Shown in pieces: positions 46,509 to 54,970 of a stretch of 64,000 nucleotides of DNA. A model generated the notes under the pieces. It was not told where the DNA came from. It was given only the letters and a program-made list of their open reading frames with translations, and made no database searches. A program made the translations under genes and the position numbers. Every line of letters starts with the position of its first letter. Position 1 is the first letter of the stretch. Source of the stretch: Streptomyces sp. MMG1121 (GTDB lineage Bacteria > Actinomycetota > Actinomycetes > Streptomycetales > Streptomycetaceae); contig NZ_LGDV01000262.1 of the NCBI RefSeq assembly GCF_001280015.1, forward strand, positions 62,001 to 126,000, written 5' to 3'.

Positions 46509-47072
46509 TCAGCGGCCGAGGACCGCCGCACCCGCCTGCGCGTACCGCTCGTCCAGATCGCCGGACGGAGCCCCCGCGACACCGATGGCCGCGACCGGGG
46601 CGCCCTTGGCGGTCACCGGGGTGCCGCCCGCCAGGAACAGGGTGCCCGGGATGTCCTTCAGGGCCGGCGCCTGCGCCAGCCGCCCGGCCAGCTCCGAGGT
46701 GGGCGCGTTCCAGGACACGGCGGTGTACGCCTTGCGCTCGGCGGACTCGTACGACTGCGGGCCCGCCCCGTCCCCGCGCAGGGTCACCAGGACGTTGCCA
46801 TCGCGGTCCACGACGGCCACGGAGACCTGCCGGCCGTCCTTCGCGGCGGCGTCCAGCGCGGCCCGCGCCGCCTTCTCGGCCGCGGCCAGGGTGAGGTGCG
46901 TGCTCTGGGTGAGGTCACCGCCGCGGGCGGCCACGGGGGCGGCGGACGCGGGACCGGCGGAGTCGGCGGCGTTGGCGGCGACCGTGCCGACGGCACCCGC
47001 GCCGACGACGGCCAGGGCGGCACCGCCGACGAGGACACGGGTTCGGCGGGACGGCTTCTTACGGCTGGACAT
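46509..47072 (-). CDS. hbpS: Extracellular heme-binding protein HbpS (GlcG/HbpS family)
   Basis: The 187-residue protein has a twin-arginine-like or Sec signal (SRRTRVLVGGAALAVVGAGAVGT) and a GlcG/HbpS domain with VSVAVVDRDGNVLVTLRGDGAGPQSYESAERKA. The E109-S-A-E112 motif is the surface iron site described for S. reticuli HbpS, and the rest matches HbpS closely as I remember it. HbpS senses heme and redox state and controls the SenS kinase. It is divergent from senS and next to katG, the expected arrangement. Confidence 0.92.
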   Translation of the reverse strand: MSSRKKPSRRTRVLVGGAALAVVGAGAVGTVAANAADSAGPASAAPVAARGGDLTQSTHLTLAAAEKAARAALDAAAKDGRQVSVAVVDRDGNVLVTLRGDGAGPQSYESAERKAYTAVSWNAPTSELAGRLAQAPALKDIPGTLFLAGGTPVTAKGAPVAAIGVAGAPSGDLDERYAQAGAAVLGR

Positions 47073-47101
47073 CACGAGGGACCTTCCTGTGGGTGAGGCG
47101 G

Positions 47102-47119
47102 GGCGGAATCGCTTCCGCC
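47102..47119. promoter_or_regulatory. Inverted repeat in the hbpS leader
   Basis: GGCGGAA-TCGC-TTCCGCC is a perfect 7-bp inverted repeat about 30 bp upstream of the hbpS start. It could be a regulator site or an mRNA hairpin. Confidence 0.45.
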
Positions 47120-47174
47120 ATCGATCCTGGGCCCGGAGCCCCCCGCACCCCGTCGGCGGACCGGTCGCCCCGGA

Positions 47175-47194
47175 GGTCATCCGATCGGATGACC
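47175..47194. promoter_or_regulatory. 20-bp perfect palindrome, putative SenR site
   Basis: GGTCATCCGATCGGATGACC is its own reverse complement. It lies between the divergent hbpS and senS genes. Its centre is about 42 bp before the transcription start expected from the AACAAT -10-like box (47215-47220), the usual place for an activator that touches RNA polymerase. Confidence 0.65.
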
Positions 47195-47267
47195 CCGCAT
47201 GCCCCGGCCCGGGGAACAATGGAAGGTGTTTGCCCAGTTCAGAGCGGTGTCCAGGGAGGTGTCAGCG

Positions 47268-48455
47268 GTGCCCGTGCCCGAACGCGACGACACCCGCGCC
47301 CTCACCGTCGTCATGCACACGGCGTTCTTCGTGCTGCTGGCCGCTTCCCTCGCCCGGTACCTCGCCCGGCACGCCGACGGCCCCCACACCCCGTGGATCA
47401 TCGCCCTCTGCGCGCTGCTGGCCGTGCTCTACGCCCTCGGCCCCGCGCTCGGCACCCGGCCCACCCCACGCCGCCTGACCTGGCTCGGTCTCGTCGTCGC
47501 GGCCTGGGCCCTGCTCGTCGTCCTCGCCCCGAGCTTCGCCTGGTGCGCGGTCCCGCTGTTCTACACCGGCCTGCGCACACTCCCGCCGCGTGCCGCGCTC
47601 CCGCTGGTGGCGCTGCTGACGGCGCTCGCCGTGGCCGCCCAGCTCAGCCTGGCCGGCTGGCCGGACCCCAACGTGCTGCTCGCGCCGCCGGCCGTCGCCG
47701 CCATCGCCGCCACGGTGTTCGTCGTCATGCAGCGCCAGGCCGTCCGCCAGGACGCCCTGATCGACGACCTGGTCCGCACCCGGCGCGACCTCGCCGCCAC
47801 CGAGCGGCGCGAGGGCACCCTCGCCGAACGCGAACGGCTCGCCCGGGAGATCCACGACACCCTCGCCCAGGGCCTGTCCAGCCAGCGGATGCTGCTCCAG
47901 GCGGCCGACCGGCTCTGGGACTGCGCGCCCGGCACGGCCCGGGACCACGTCCGCACGGCGGCGGCGATCGCCGAGCGCAGCCTCGCCGAGGCCCGCCGCT
48001 TCGTCCACGACCTCACCCCGGCCGACCTGGCAGCGGGGGGCGGACTGCTCCAGGCGCTGCGCACCGTCGCCGAGCGCGAGACGACATCCGCGCTCGCCGT
48101 CCGCGTCCACAGCGAGGGCACCCCGCCCGACCCGTTGCCCGCCCCCGTGGAGTCGGCCCTGCTGCGCATCGCCCAGGGCGCCCTGGCCAACGTCCGCGAA
48201 CACGCCCACGCCACGACCGCCACCCTCACCCTGACCTGCCTGGACGACCAGATCGTCCTGGACGTCACGGACGACGGCGAGGGCTTCGACCCCCATACGC
48301 CCACCACCCCCGAAGCCGCCGCGGAGGAGACACGCGGCCATGGCCTGCCCGCCATCCGCGCCCGGCTGCGCCAGCTGGGCGGCACCCTCACCATCGAGTC
48401 GGCACCGGGCGAGGGCACCGCCCTGTCGGCGGCCATCCCCCTGGAGCCCCGATGA
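47268..48455 (+). CDS. senS: Sensor histidine kinase SenS
   Basis: The 395-residue kinase has about five N-terminal membrane helices without a large extracellular domain, a NarX-type phosphoacceptor helix ERLAREIHDTLAQGLSSQ (H196), and a C-terminal ATPase (IAQGALANVREHAHATTATL, TDDGEGFDP, GHGLPAIRARLRQLGG). Its signal is expected to come from HbpS. The GTG at 47268 follows AGGGAGG by eight bases; earlier in-frame starts lack an RBS. Its stop overlaps the senR start (ATGA). Confidence 0.92.
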   Translation: MPVPERDDTRALTVVMHTAFFVLLAASLARYLARHADGPHTPWIIALCALLAVLYALGPALGTRPTPRRLTWLGLVVAAWALLVVLAPSFAWCAVPLFYTGLRTLPPRAALPLVALLTALAVAAQLSLAGWPDPNVLLAPPAVAAIAATVFVVMQRQAVRQDALIDDLVRTRRDLAATERREGTLAERERLAREIHDTLAQGLSSQRMLLQAADRLWDCAPGTARDHVRTAAAIAERSLAEARRFVHDLTPADLAAGGGLLQALRTVAERETTSALAVRVHSEGTPPDPLPAPVESALLRIAQGALANVREHAHATTATLTLTCLDDQIVLDVTDDGEGFDPHTPTTPEAAAEETRGHGLPAIRARLRQLGGTLTIESAPGEGTALSAAIPLEPR

Positions 48456-49084
48456 CCCCGGCCCCGGTCCGCATCCTCGTCTGCGACGACCACGCCGTCG
48501 TACGCGCCGGACTGCTGGCCCTGTTGCACAGCGCCCCCGGCATCGAGGTCGTCGCCGAGGCCGGCAGCGGCGAGGAGGCGCTCGCGCTGGCCCGGAAGAC
48601 CACCCCCGACGTCGTCCTGATGGACCTGCAACTGGGCGAGGGCATCGACGGAGTGGAGACCACCCGCCGCCTGCGCGCTCTCACCCCCTCCCCCCACGTC
48701 CTGGTGCTGACCACCTACGACACCGACGCCGACGTCACCCGGGCAGTGGAGGCAGGCGCCACCGGCTACCTCCTCAAGGCCGAACGCGCCGAGGACCTCT
48801 TCACGGCCGTCCACGCAGCAGCCCAGGGCCGCCCGGCCCTCTCCTCACCCGTCGCCGACCGCGTCATGTCCCGTCTGCGCAACCCCCGCCCCGCCCTCAC
48901 CCCGCGCGAACGCGACATCCTCGCCCACCTCTCCCAGGGCCTGCCCAACCACGCCATCGCCCGCTCCCTCTATATCAGCGAGGCCACGGTCAAGACCCAC
49001 CTGCGCCGCATCTACGACAAGCTGGGCGTCGACACGAGAGCGGGAGCGGTGGCGGTGGCGAAGGAACAACGACTGCTGCCCTGA
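48452..49084 (+). CDS. senR: Response regulator SenR (NarL/FixJ family)
   Basis: The 210-residue protein has a receiver domain with acidic pocket CDDH (11-14), phosphorylation site D58 (VVLMDLQLG) and the LTTYD/LLKAE switch, followed by a LuxR-type HTH (LTPRERDILAHLSQGLPNHAIARSLYISEATVKTHLRRIYDKLGV). It is translationally coupled to senS. In S. reticuli, SenR binds upstream of hbpS and of furS-cpeB; here a perfect palindrome in front of hbpS/senS is the best candidate target. Confidence 0.95.
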   Translation: MTPAPVRILVCDDHAVVRAGLLALLHSAPGIEVVAEAGSGEEALALARKTTPDVVLMDLQLGEGIDGVETTRRLRALTPSPHVLVLTTYDTDADVTRAVEAGATGYLLKAERAEDLFTAVHAAAQGRPALSSPVADRVMSRLRNPRPALTPRERDILAHLSQGLPNHAIARSLYISEATVKTHLRRIYDKLGVDTRAGAVAVAKEQRLLP

Positions 49085-49184
49085 ACGCCTGAACGCGACG
49101 CAGGGTATGCGTCCCACAGGGGCGCGCACGGCACCGCGGTTGCCGGACGGCCGCACATCCGACGGCGCTGACGCAACCCGCCCC

Positions 49185-50108
49185 CTACCCCCGCAACACC
49201 TCGAACGCCTCCCGCCCCGCGACCCCGATCGCCAGATCAACATCCGCAGCAACGCCCGCCCGTCGCCCCGCACGGGTCATCGCGGCGATCGCCACCCGAT
49301 CCCCCGACTCCGCCTCGACCACCCCGATCTCGTGCCGCAGATGCAGGAACGACCCGGTCTTGCCGCTCCACCGCAACGTGTCCGCCCGCAGCTCGCTCGC
49401 CAGCCGCTGTGTGAAGAGCTGCAGCCCCATCAGCCGGCGCAGCTCCGCCGTCGCCCAGGGAGCGGAGATCTCGTCGCACCACACACGGCGCAACAGCTCG
49501 ACGAGCGCCGCCGCCGAACCGGCGTTGGCACGGGCCGGGTCCAGGGTCTCGATGGTGTGCCGGTCGGTGCCCTCGTCGCGTACGGCCAGCTCCAGCGCGA
49601 GGGAGAAGTCGTTGCCGGCGGCCCCGGCGGCGCACTCGTACATGTGGTTCAACCGGTGCCGTATCCGCAGCTCCCCGCATCCCCAGGCGCGCAGCCTCGC
49701 GTCCACGTCCGCCACCGGGACCAGGCCGAACAGGGCGTCCGCGGCGGCGTTGTCGCTCACCGACAGCATCATCAGGAGCAGATCGCCGACGGCCACGGTG
49801 GCCGGGTGGCGGAACGCGGCGAGTCCGGTGGGTCCGACGCTGGAGCGCGCGGGGTCGAGTGTCACCGGGTGCGCGGAGTCGAGTTCTCCGCCGGCGATCC
49901 GGTCCAGTACGACGAGCGCGAGCGGAACCTTCACCACCGAGGCGAGGGGCGTCAACTCGTCGACGTCGAAGCCGAGTTGTTCGCCGGTATCGAGATTCCG
50001 GGCGAGGAAGGAGCCGCGTACACCGAGGGCGGCCCAGTCGGCGGCGATCGCCTCGGCCACGTCCAGGAGGGCGCCGTCGTCGCCGGCGTACACCGGTGCC
50101 GGACTCAT
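49185..50108 (-). CDS. blaB: BlaB-like penicillin-recognising protein (serine beta-lactamase fold, cytoplasmic)
   Basis: The 307-residue protein has all three serine-penicillin-enzyme motifs, S57-VV-K60, SDN (118-120) and KTG in RWSGKTGSF, but no signal peptide, so it should stay in the cytoplasm. It overlaps the LysR gene stop as ATGA. This matches BlaB of the inducible S. cacaoi locus, where BlaB helps BlaA respond to beta-lactams, with a true beta-lactamase gene nearby. An esterase or beta-lactamase activity cannot be excluded. Confidence 0.82.
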   Translation of the reverse strand: MSPAPVYAGDDGALLDVAEAIAADWAALGVRGSFLARNLDTGEQLGFDVDELTPLASVVKVPLALVVLDRIAGGELDSAHPVTLDPARSSVGPTGLAAFRHPATVAVGDLLLMMLSVSDNAAADALFGLVPVADVDARLRAWGCGELRIRHRLNHMYECAAGAAGNDFSLALELAVRDEGTDRHTIETLDPARANAGSAAALVELLRRVWCDEISAPWATAELRRLMGLQLFTQRLASELRADTLRWSGKTGSFLHLRHEIGVVEAESGDRVAIAAMTRAGRRAGVAADVDLAIGVAGREAFEVLRG

Positions 50109-51094
50109 CCGCGGGCCGCCAGTCGCGCCGGGACGTCGTCGGCCCGGGTTCCGGAGCCCGGTGTGCCGCTCCCGCCGCCGGTGGCGCCCACGGCCGAGGC
50201 GAGCAGCGGGACCAGCCAGTCCGGCACGCCCGGCGGACCGGTCCGGCCCGGGGCGGCGCTCACGTCGTAGCCCCGGTGCAGGGACCGGTCGCCGAGGGGG
50301 GCCCAGCAGGCCCCGTGCTGCCGCGCGAACGGCTCGGCGCACAGCAGCAGCGACCGCCCCGCCAGGGTCTCGGCGAGCGCGGTGGCCGCGGGCCCGGCCG
50401 GCCGGAACCTGCCCGGAGGCAGCCCCGCCCGGGCGACGGCGCGCTCCAGCCGGTCCTCGTGGTACGGCACATGATCCTCCGGCAGCGTCAGCACCGGCAG
50501 CGGGGTGGCGGACGGCGAGCTACGGCCACGGCGCGGCCGTAGCTCCTCCAGGTGGACGGCACGCCGGGAGCCGCCGCCGGCAGCGGGCGGACCTGACGCG
50601 TCGGGCTCCGGCGCCGACGCCAGCCCCAGCGGTACCCGGAGCGCACCCTGCTCCGGCGCCACCCGCACCAGCGCGTAGCCGAGCGAACCGTCCGCCAGCC
50701 CCAAGGCCCTTTCCTGCGGCGGCAGTTCGCGCACACCAAGGGTGATCCCGTGCTCGGTGCCGGCCCGGATGGCGCGGGCCAGCGCCGCCGGGGCGCAGTG
50801 CACGGGCACTCCCACGACACAGGTCCGGGCCCGCCCGGCCGTGTCGGCGACCTGCCGCAGCCGCTGGGCCCGGTCCAGCACGTCCCGCGCGTACGGCAGC
50901 AGCAGCGAACCCAGCTCCGTGATCGTGATCTGCCGCCGGGAACGGTCGAACAACGGGCCGCCGAAGTGCTCCTCCAGCGTCTTGATGCGGCGGCTCAGCA
51001 GCGGCTGCGCGATACCGAGCCGGTCGGCCGCCCGGGAGAAGCCCGCTTCGTCGGCCGTCGCGACGTACGCGTCGAGGTGCGCCAAGAGATCCAT
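50105..51094 (-). CDS. blaA: LysR-type regulator, BlaA-like
   Basis: The 329-residue protein begins with the LysR HTH (MDLLAHLDAYVATADEAGFSRAADRLGIAQPLLSRRIKTLEEHFGGPLF), followed by a less typical effector domain rich in Pro/Ser linkers. It is coupled to the BlaB-like gene. A 10-bp motif CATATCAATA before this gene (51103-51112) recurs before the beta-lactamase gene (51943-51952), as would be expected for its binding site. It probably activates bla in response to beta-lactams, by analogy with S. cacaoi BlaA. Confidence 0.83.
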   Translation of the reverse strand: MDLLAHLDAYVATADEAGFSRAADRLGIAQPLLSRRIKTLEEHFGGPLFDRSRRQITITELGSLLLPYARDVLDRAQRLRQVADTAGRARTCVVGVPVHCAPAALARAIRAGTEHGITLGVRELPPQERALGLADGSLGYALVRVAPEQGALRVPLGLASAPEPDASGPPAAGGGSRRAVHLEELRPRRGRSSPSATPLPVLTLPEDHVPYHEDRLERAVARAGLPPGRFRPAGPAATALAETLAGRSLLLCAEPFARQHGACWAPLGDRSLHRGYDVSAAPGRTGPPGVPDWLVPLLASAVGATGGGSGTPGSGTRADDVPARLAARG

Positions 51095-51102
51095 CCCGCA
51101 CT

Positions 51103-51112
51103 CATATCAATA
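51103..51112. promoter_or_regulatory. CATATCAATA motif, copy 1 (putative BlaA site)
   Basis: The motif lies 9 bp upstream of the blaA start codon in an A+T-rich stretch (CTCATATCAATATTCTC). The same 10 bases are found before the beta-lactamase gene. Confidence 0.55.
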
Positions 51113-51324
51113 TTCTCGCTGCCGCCGGCTCCCGGATTGTGGCGGCCACCCACGGGAGGCAGAGTGGTCCCGGGACGATCTGAGCGAGGCTGAAGGCGCA
51201 CGGTGTGTGAGCCCGGACCCGGCGAACTCGGTCACCGCCGAACGCGTGGACCGGTTCGCTGGTCCAGTGAGCGGTGGCCGACGCAAGATCGTCCATTTCC
51301 GGCAGAGTGACGGAGGTGTGGTGC

Positions 51325-51771
51325 ATGTCAGAGAAGAACCCGGTGCACGGGACCGCCGACGAGGGGCACGACATCTCGCTGCCGCCCGAAGTGCAGTTGC
51401 TGCAGGACGTCACTCCGCCCTTCTTTCCCGAAGGTGGTTCGGGAATGACCATCCTTGTCGACTGGCCTCCCGGTCACCCCGGGCTCCCTCCGCACCGCCA
51501 CTCGGGGCCGTCGTTCGGCTACGTGATGGAGGGTGCGGTCCGGTTCGAACTCGAGGGTGAGCCGGAGCGTGTGGTCGAGGCCGGTGGGACGTTCTGGGAG
51601 CCGGGTGGTGACGTGATCCACTACCAGGACGGCAACGCCCTGTCGGACGCGCCGACCAAGTTCGTCGTGACCATGGTGTGCGCGCCGGGTCGGCCGATGC
51701 TCACGTTGGTCGACGAGGAGGAGCTGAAGGAGCGGGCCCACCTGCGGGCCCCGCGTCCCTCCACAGGCTGA
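51325..51771 (+). CDS. Cupin-domain protein
   Basis: The 148-residue protein has one cupin fold: the first motif PGHPGLPPHRHSGPSFGYVMEGAVRFELEGE and the second PGGDVIHYQD, with His residues for a metal. It follows GGAGG by eight bases. It sits between the divergent blaA gene and the beta-lactamase, where the S. cacaoi locus has none, so it may be an insertion or an accessory regulator. Function unknown. Confidence 0.82.
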   Translation: MSEKNPVHGTADEGHDISLPPEVQLLQDVTPPFFPEGGSGMTILVDWPPGHPGLPPHRHSGPSFGYVMEGAVRFELEGEPERVVEAGGTFWEPGGDVIHYQDGNALSDAPTKFVVTMVCAPGRPMLTLVDEEELKERAHLRAPRPSTG

Positions 51772-51942
51772 CCCGCGGTCATCGGCCGCCAGATGGCGGG
51801 GAGTTCGGTGTACGCGTCGGCCGCGCGCGGCACCAGGAAGCCGGTGGGAGCCGGGGTCGAAGGACCAAGGAGACTGCGGGCACGTACGCCCGTCCCTACT
51901 GCGGCATGATCGGCGTCTTCGCAGGTCGGAGAGGCGACTTCA

Positions 51943-51952
51943 CATATCAATA
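51943..51952. promoter_or_regulatory. CATATCAATA motif, copy 2 (putative BlaA site)
   Basis: The same 10 bases as at 51103-51112, 112 bp upstream of the beta-lactamase start, in an A+T-rich stretch that likely holds the bla promoter. Confidence 0.55.
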
Positions 51953-52064
51953 AGGCATGACATGTTCAAAGTTCACTCTTGGACATGGGTGGTGGCCGGC
52001 TGTTTCGATGTCCCCGTCGAAGATCCAGGAAGCCGGTGACGGCCCGACCGGGAGGACTGTGCCC

Positions 52065-53006
52065 ATGACCAGCCCCGACCACCACCCCCAGCACCCCAAC
52101 CGCCTGGCCCGGCGCGGCCTGTTCAGGGCGGGCCTCGCCGTCACCACCGCCGCCATGGCGGCCGGCGCCCTCTCCGCACCCGCCGCGTCGGCGGCGCCGC
52201 GCGCCGAACAGCACGTGGCCGACGGCGAGTTGAGCGAACTGGAGCAGCGGCACGGCGCTCGGCTCGGTGTCTTCGCGCGCAACATCCGTACCGGGCGGAC
52301 CGTCTCGTACCGGGCGGGGGAGCGGTTCGCGATGTGTTCGACCTTCAAGGCGTTCGCCGCCGCGGCGGTGCTGCGCGACCACGGCGACTGCGCCCCGCTG
52401 GACAAGGTGATCCCCTATCCGCCGCACGACATCCTGTCCAACTCCCCGCGTACCGCGGAGCACGTGGACACCGGCATGACGGTCGGGGACCTGTGCGCGG
52501 CAGCGATCCAGTACAGCGACAACACCGCGGGCAACCTGCTGCTGCGCCAGCTCGGCGGGCCGGCCGGTCTCACCCGTTTCTTCCGCTCGCTCGGCGACGG
52601 GGTGAGCCGCCTCGACCGCTGGGAGACGGACCTGAGCAGCGCGATCCCGGCGGACCCGCGCGACACCACGACCCCCGAGGCCCTCGGCCGCAGCTTCGAG
52701 CGGCTGGCCCTGGGCCGGGCGCTCGCCCGGGCCGACCGTGCGCGGTTCGTCGGCTGGCTGAAGGGCAACACCACCAGCGCCGCGCGGTTCGGCGCGGGGC
52801 TGCCGCACGACTGGGTCCTCGCGGACAAGACCGGGACCGGTGACTACGGCACCGCCAACGACGTCGGCGTGGCCTGGACGACCCGCGGGACCCCGCTCCT
52901 GCTGACCGTGCTGTCGGCCAAGAAGGCCCAGGACGCGCCGGCGGACGAGGCGCTGGTGGCCGAGGCGGCACGCATCCTGGCCCGTGTCCTCGCGCCCGGC
53001 GAGTAG
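52065..53006 (+). CDS. bla: Class A beta-lactamase
   Basis: The 313-residue enzyme has a twin-arginine signal (RLARRGLFRAGLAVTTAA), the catalytic S92-TF-K95, the SDN loop in IQYSDNTAGN, a Glu in the omega-loop position (DRWETDLSS) and the KTG motif ADKTGTGDYG. It hydrolyses penicillins outside the membrane. GGGAGGA precedes the ATG. The A+T-rich upstream region shares CATATCAATA with blaA, which supports regulated expression. The motif order and length are standard for Streptomyces class A enzymes. Confidence 0.94.
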   Translation: MTSPDHHPQHPNRLARRGLFRAGLAVTTAAMAAGALSAPAASAAPRAEQHVADGELSELEQRHGARLGVFARNIRTGRTVSYRAGERFAMCSTFKAFAAAAVLRDHGDCAPLDKVIPYPPHDILSNSPRTAEHVDTGMTVGDLCAAAIQYSDNTAGNLLLRQLGGPAGLTRFFRSLGDGVSRLDRWETDLSSAIPADPRDTTTPEALGRSFERLALGRALARADRARFVGWLKGNTTSAARFGAGLPHDWVLADKTGTGDYGTANDVGVAWTTRGTPLLLTVLSAKKAQDAPADEALVAEAARILARVLAPGE

Positions 53007-53062
53007 CCGCCCGACGGAGCTCACCCATTCTGTCAGCTGAATTTAAATCATGTACGTGACCG

Positions 53063-53091
53063 TTGACGCGTGCATGCCGTCTCCTTAACGT
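53063..53091 (+). promoter_or_regulatory. Promoter of the PL9-like lyase gene
   Basis: TTGACG (53063-53068) and TAACGT (53086-53091) are 17 bp apart, one of the best vegetative promoter matches in the window. Confidence 0.7.
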
Positions 53092-53105
53092 CGGAGGGGC
53101 GGGTG

Positions 53106-53117
53106 GAAAGCGCTTTC
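53106..53117. promoter_or_regulatory. GAAAGCGCTTTC operator
   Basis: The perfect 12-bp palindrome GAAAGCGCTTTC lies about 8-20 bp after the expected transcription start. Such A/T-flanked GCGC palindromes are typical LacI-family operators before Streptomyces polysaccharidase genes, so a sugar-released repressor is likely. Confidence 0.7.
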
Positions 53118-53183
53118 TCTCCCGTGTCTCCACCATGCCATGACCGGCAGTGGAGTCCACCCCTTCCGTCAGGAGACAAGCCG

Positions 53184-54380
53184 ATGCAACTGAGGCCAGT
53201 CATCGCGTGCGCCGGTCTGCTCGCCGGTACGCTCGTCGCGTTCTCCGGCGCCATGGCGCAGGCGGTGACCACCGCCACGCAGGCCGCGGCGGCCACCGTG
53301 CTGTACGTGTCGCCGAGCGGCACCGACAGCGCGGCCGGCACCCAGTCGGCGCCGACCACGCTCACCTCGGCCATCGGCCGAATCGCTGCCGGCGGCACGA
53401 TCTACCTGCGCGGCGGGACGTACCACTACTTCTCCACGATCACCATCCCGGCCGGCAGCGACGGCACGGCCGCTGCCCGCACCACCCTCTCCGCCTACCA
53501 GGGCGAGAAGCCCGTACTGGACTTCTCGGCGCAGAGCGGGAGTTCGTCCGACCGGGGCATCCAGCTGAACGCCGACTACTGGCACCTGTACGGGCTGACC
53601 GTCCAGCACGCCGGGGACAGCGGCATCTACGTCGGCGGCAGCGACAACGTCGTCGAGCGGGTGGTAACCGCTTACAACCGGGACACGGGCCTGCAACTCG
53701 GACGGATCTCCTCCAGCACCCCGAGCAGCCAGTGGCCGTCCGGCAACCTGGTCGTCAGCTCGGAGTCGCACGACAACGAGGACTCCGGCGGCGAGAACGC
53801 GGACGGCTTCGCCGCCAAGCTCACCACCGGTACCGGGAACGTCTTCCGCTACGACGTCTCCCACAACAACATCGACGACGGCTGGGACCTGTACACCAAG
53901 ACCGACACGGGTGCCATCGGCCCGGTGACCATCGAGTACTCCCTGTCGTACGGCAACGGAACCCTCACCGACGGCACCCAGAACGCCAACGGCGACCGCA
54001 ACGGCTACAAGCTCGGCGGCGACGACATCGCGGTCGGCCACGTCGTGCAGCACGACATCGCCTACAAGAACGGCCACCACGGGTTCACCTACAACAGCAA
54101 CCCCGGCACCATGACCGTCTCCAGCAACGTGAGCATCGACAACGCCGAGCGCAACTTCTCGTTCGACAAGGGCACTTCGGTGTTCCGGAGCAACACCTCG
54201 TGCCGGTTCGCCGTGAGCGGCTCGAACGACAAGACGGCCGGCGACGCCGACAGTTCCAACCAGTTCTGGACCGGGACGAACGGCTCCCGCTGCTCCGCGT
54301 ACTCCGGCACCCTCGGCTGGTCCTTCGCCTCGGACGGGCACCTCGTGGTGACCTTCGGCGGCGACGTCGTGACGCCGTAG
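53184..54380 (+). CDS. Secreted right-handed beta-helix polysaccharide lyase (PL9-like pectate lyase)
   Basis: The 398-residue protein has a signal peptide (LRPVIACAGLLAGTLVAFSGAMAQA) and beta-helix repeats: the VSPSGTDSAAGTQSAPTTLTSAI start typical of PL9/PL1-like helices, GSDNVVERVVTAYNRDTGLQLG, ENADGFAAKLTTGTGNVFRYDVSHNNIDDGWDLYTK with Asp cluster for calcium and a catalytic-type Lys, and YKLGGDDIAVGH. It should cleave pectate or a related polyuronide outside the cell. AGGAGA precedes the ATG. A promoter and operator lie directly upstream. Confidence 0.86.
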   Translation: MQLRPVIACAGLLAGTLVAFSGAMAQAVTTATQAAAATVLYVSPSGTDSAAGTQSAPTTLTSAIGRIAAGGTIYLRGGTYHYFSTITIPAGSDGTAAARTTLSAYQGEKPVLDFSAQSGSSSDRGIQLNADYWHLYGLTVQHAGDSGIYVGGSDNVVERVVTAYNRDTGLQLGRISSSTPSSQWPSGNLVVSSESHDNEDSGGENADGFAAKLTTGTGNVFRYDVSHNNIDDGWDLYTKTDTGAIGPVTIEYSLSYGNGTLTDGTQNANGDRNGYKLGGDDIAVGHVVQHDIAYKNGHHGFTYNSNPGTMTVSSNVSIDNAERNFSFDKGTSVFRSNTSCRFAVSGSNDKTAGDADSSNQFWTGTNGSRCSAYSGTLGWSFASDGHLVVTFGGDVVTP

Positions 54381-54418
54381 CCGCCGAGGGACCCGGCGGA
54401 CCGGCAGACCGCGGTTCG

Positions 54419-54453
54419 CGGGCGGGCCGCCAGGATTCCCGGCGTCCCGCCCG
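54419..54453. terminator. Possible terminator between convergent genes
   Basis: CGGGCGGG (54419-54426) and CCCGCCCG (54446-54453) form an 8-bp stem, with shorter pairs in the loop, between the lyase and VOC gene stops. Confidence 0.45.
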
Positions 54454-54460
54454 TCGCCGG

Positions 54461-54850
54461 TTACGCCGGCCAGCCGCCGTACGGGACGGTGAGCAGTTCC
54501 ATGGCGTGACCCGCCGGGTCCATGAAGTACACGCCGCGCCCGCCGTCGTTGTGGTTGATCTCGCCGGGCTGCCGGCGGTGCGGGTCGGCGTAGTGCTCGA
54601 TGCCGCGCTCCTTGATGCGCGTGTACGCCGCGTCGAACTCCTCCTCGGAGACCAGGAAGGCGTAGTGCTGCATGGTGATCTTGTCCGCGGGGGCGGTGGC
54701 GAAGTCGAGGGTGACGCCGTTGCTCAGGGCGACCGCGACGAACGGGCCCCACTCCCCGGTGATCTCGAGTCCGAGCAGTTCCGCGAAGAACTCGGCGGAC
54801 TCCCGCTTGTCCAGGGCGTGGACGATGGTGTGGTTCAACTCAACCGACAA
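54461..54850 (-). CDS. VOC (glyoxalase/dioxygenase) family protein
   Basis: The 129-residue protein has the paired beta-alpha-beta-beta-beta modules of the VOC fold: ELNHTIVHALDKRESAEFFAELLGL and a later GRGVYFMDPAGHAMELLTV. The TTG start was chosen because GGAGG lies six bases upstream and the family begins SVELNHTIVH. It may bind a metal and an aromatic or thiol substrate; its function is unknown. Confidence 0.87.
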   Translation of the reverse strand: MSVELNHTIVHALDKRESAEFFAELLGLEITGEWGPFVAVALSNGVTLDFATAPADKITMQHYAFLVSEEEFDAAYTRIKERGIEHYADPHRRQPGEINHNDGGRGVYFMDPAGHAMELLTVPYGGWPA

Positions 54851-54970
54851 GGAATGCCTCCAGGGCATGTCCCGGCACCTCCATGCCTCACCCGGGCGGT
54901 GACCGACACGCGATGCCACCTCCGATCCTAACCACGGACGCGAAGGTGCGTCGATGCCGAGCCGGGCCGA

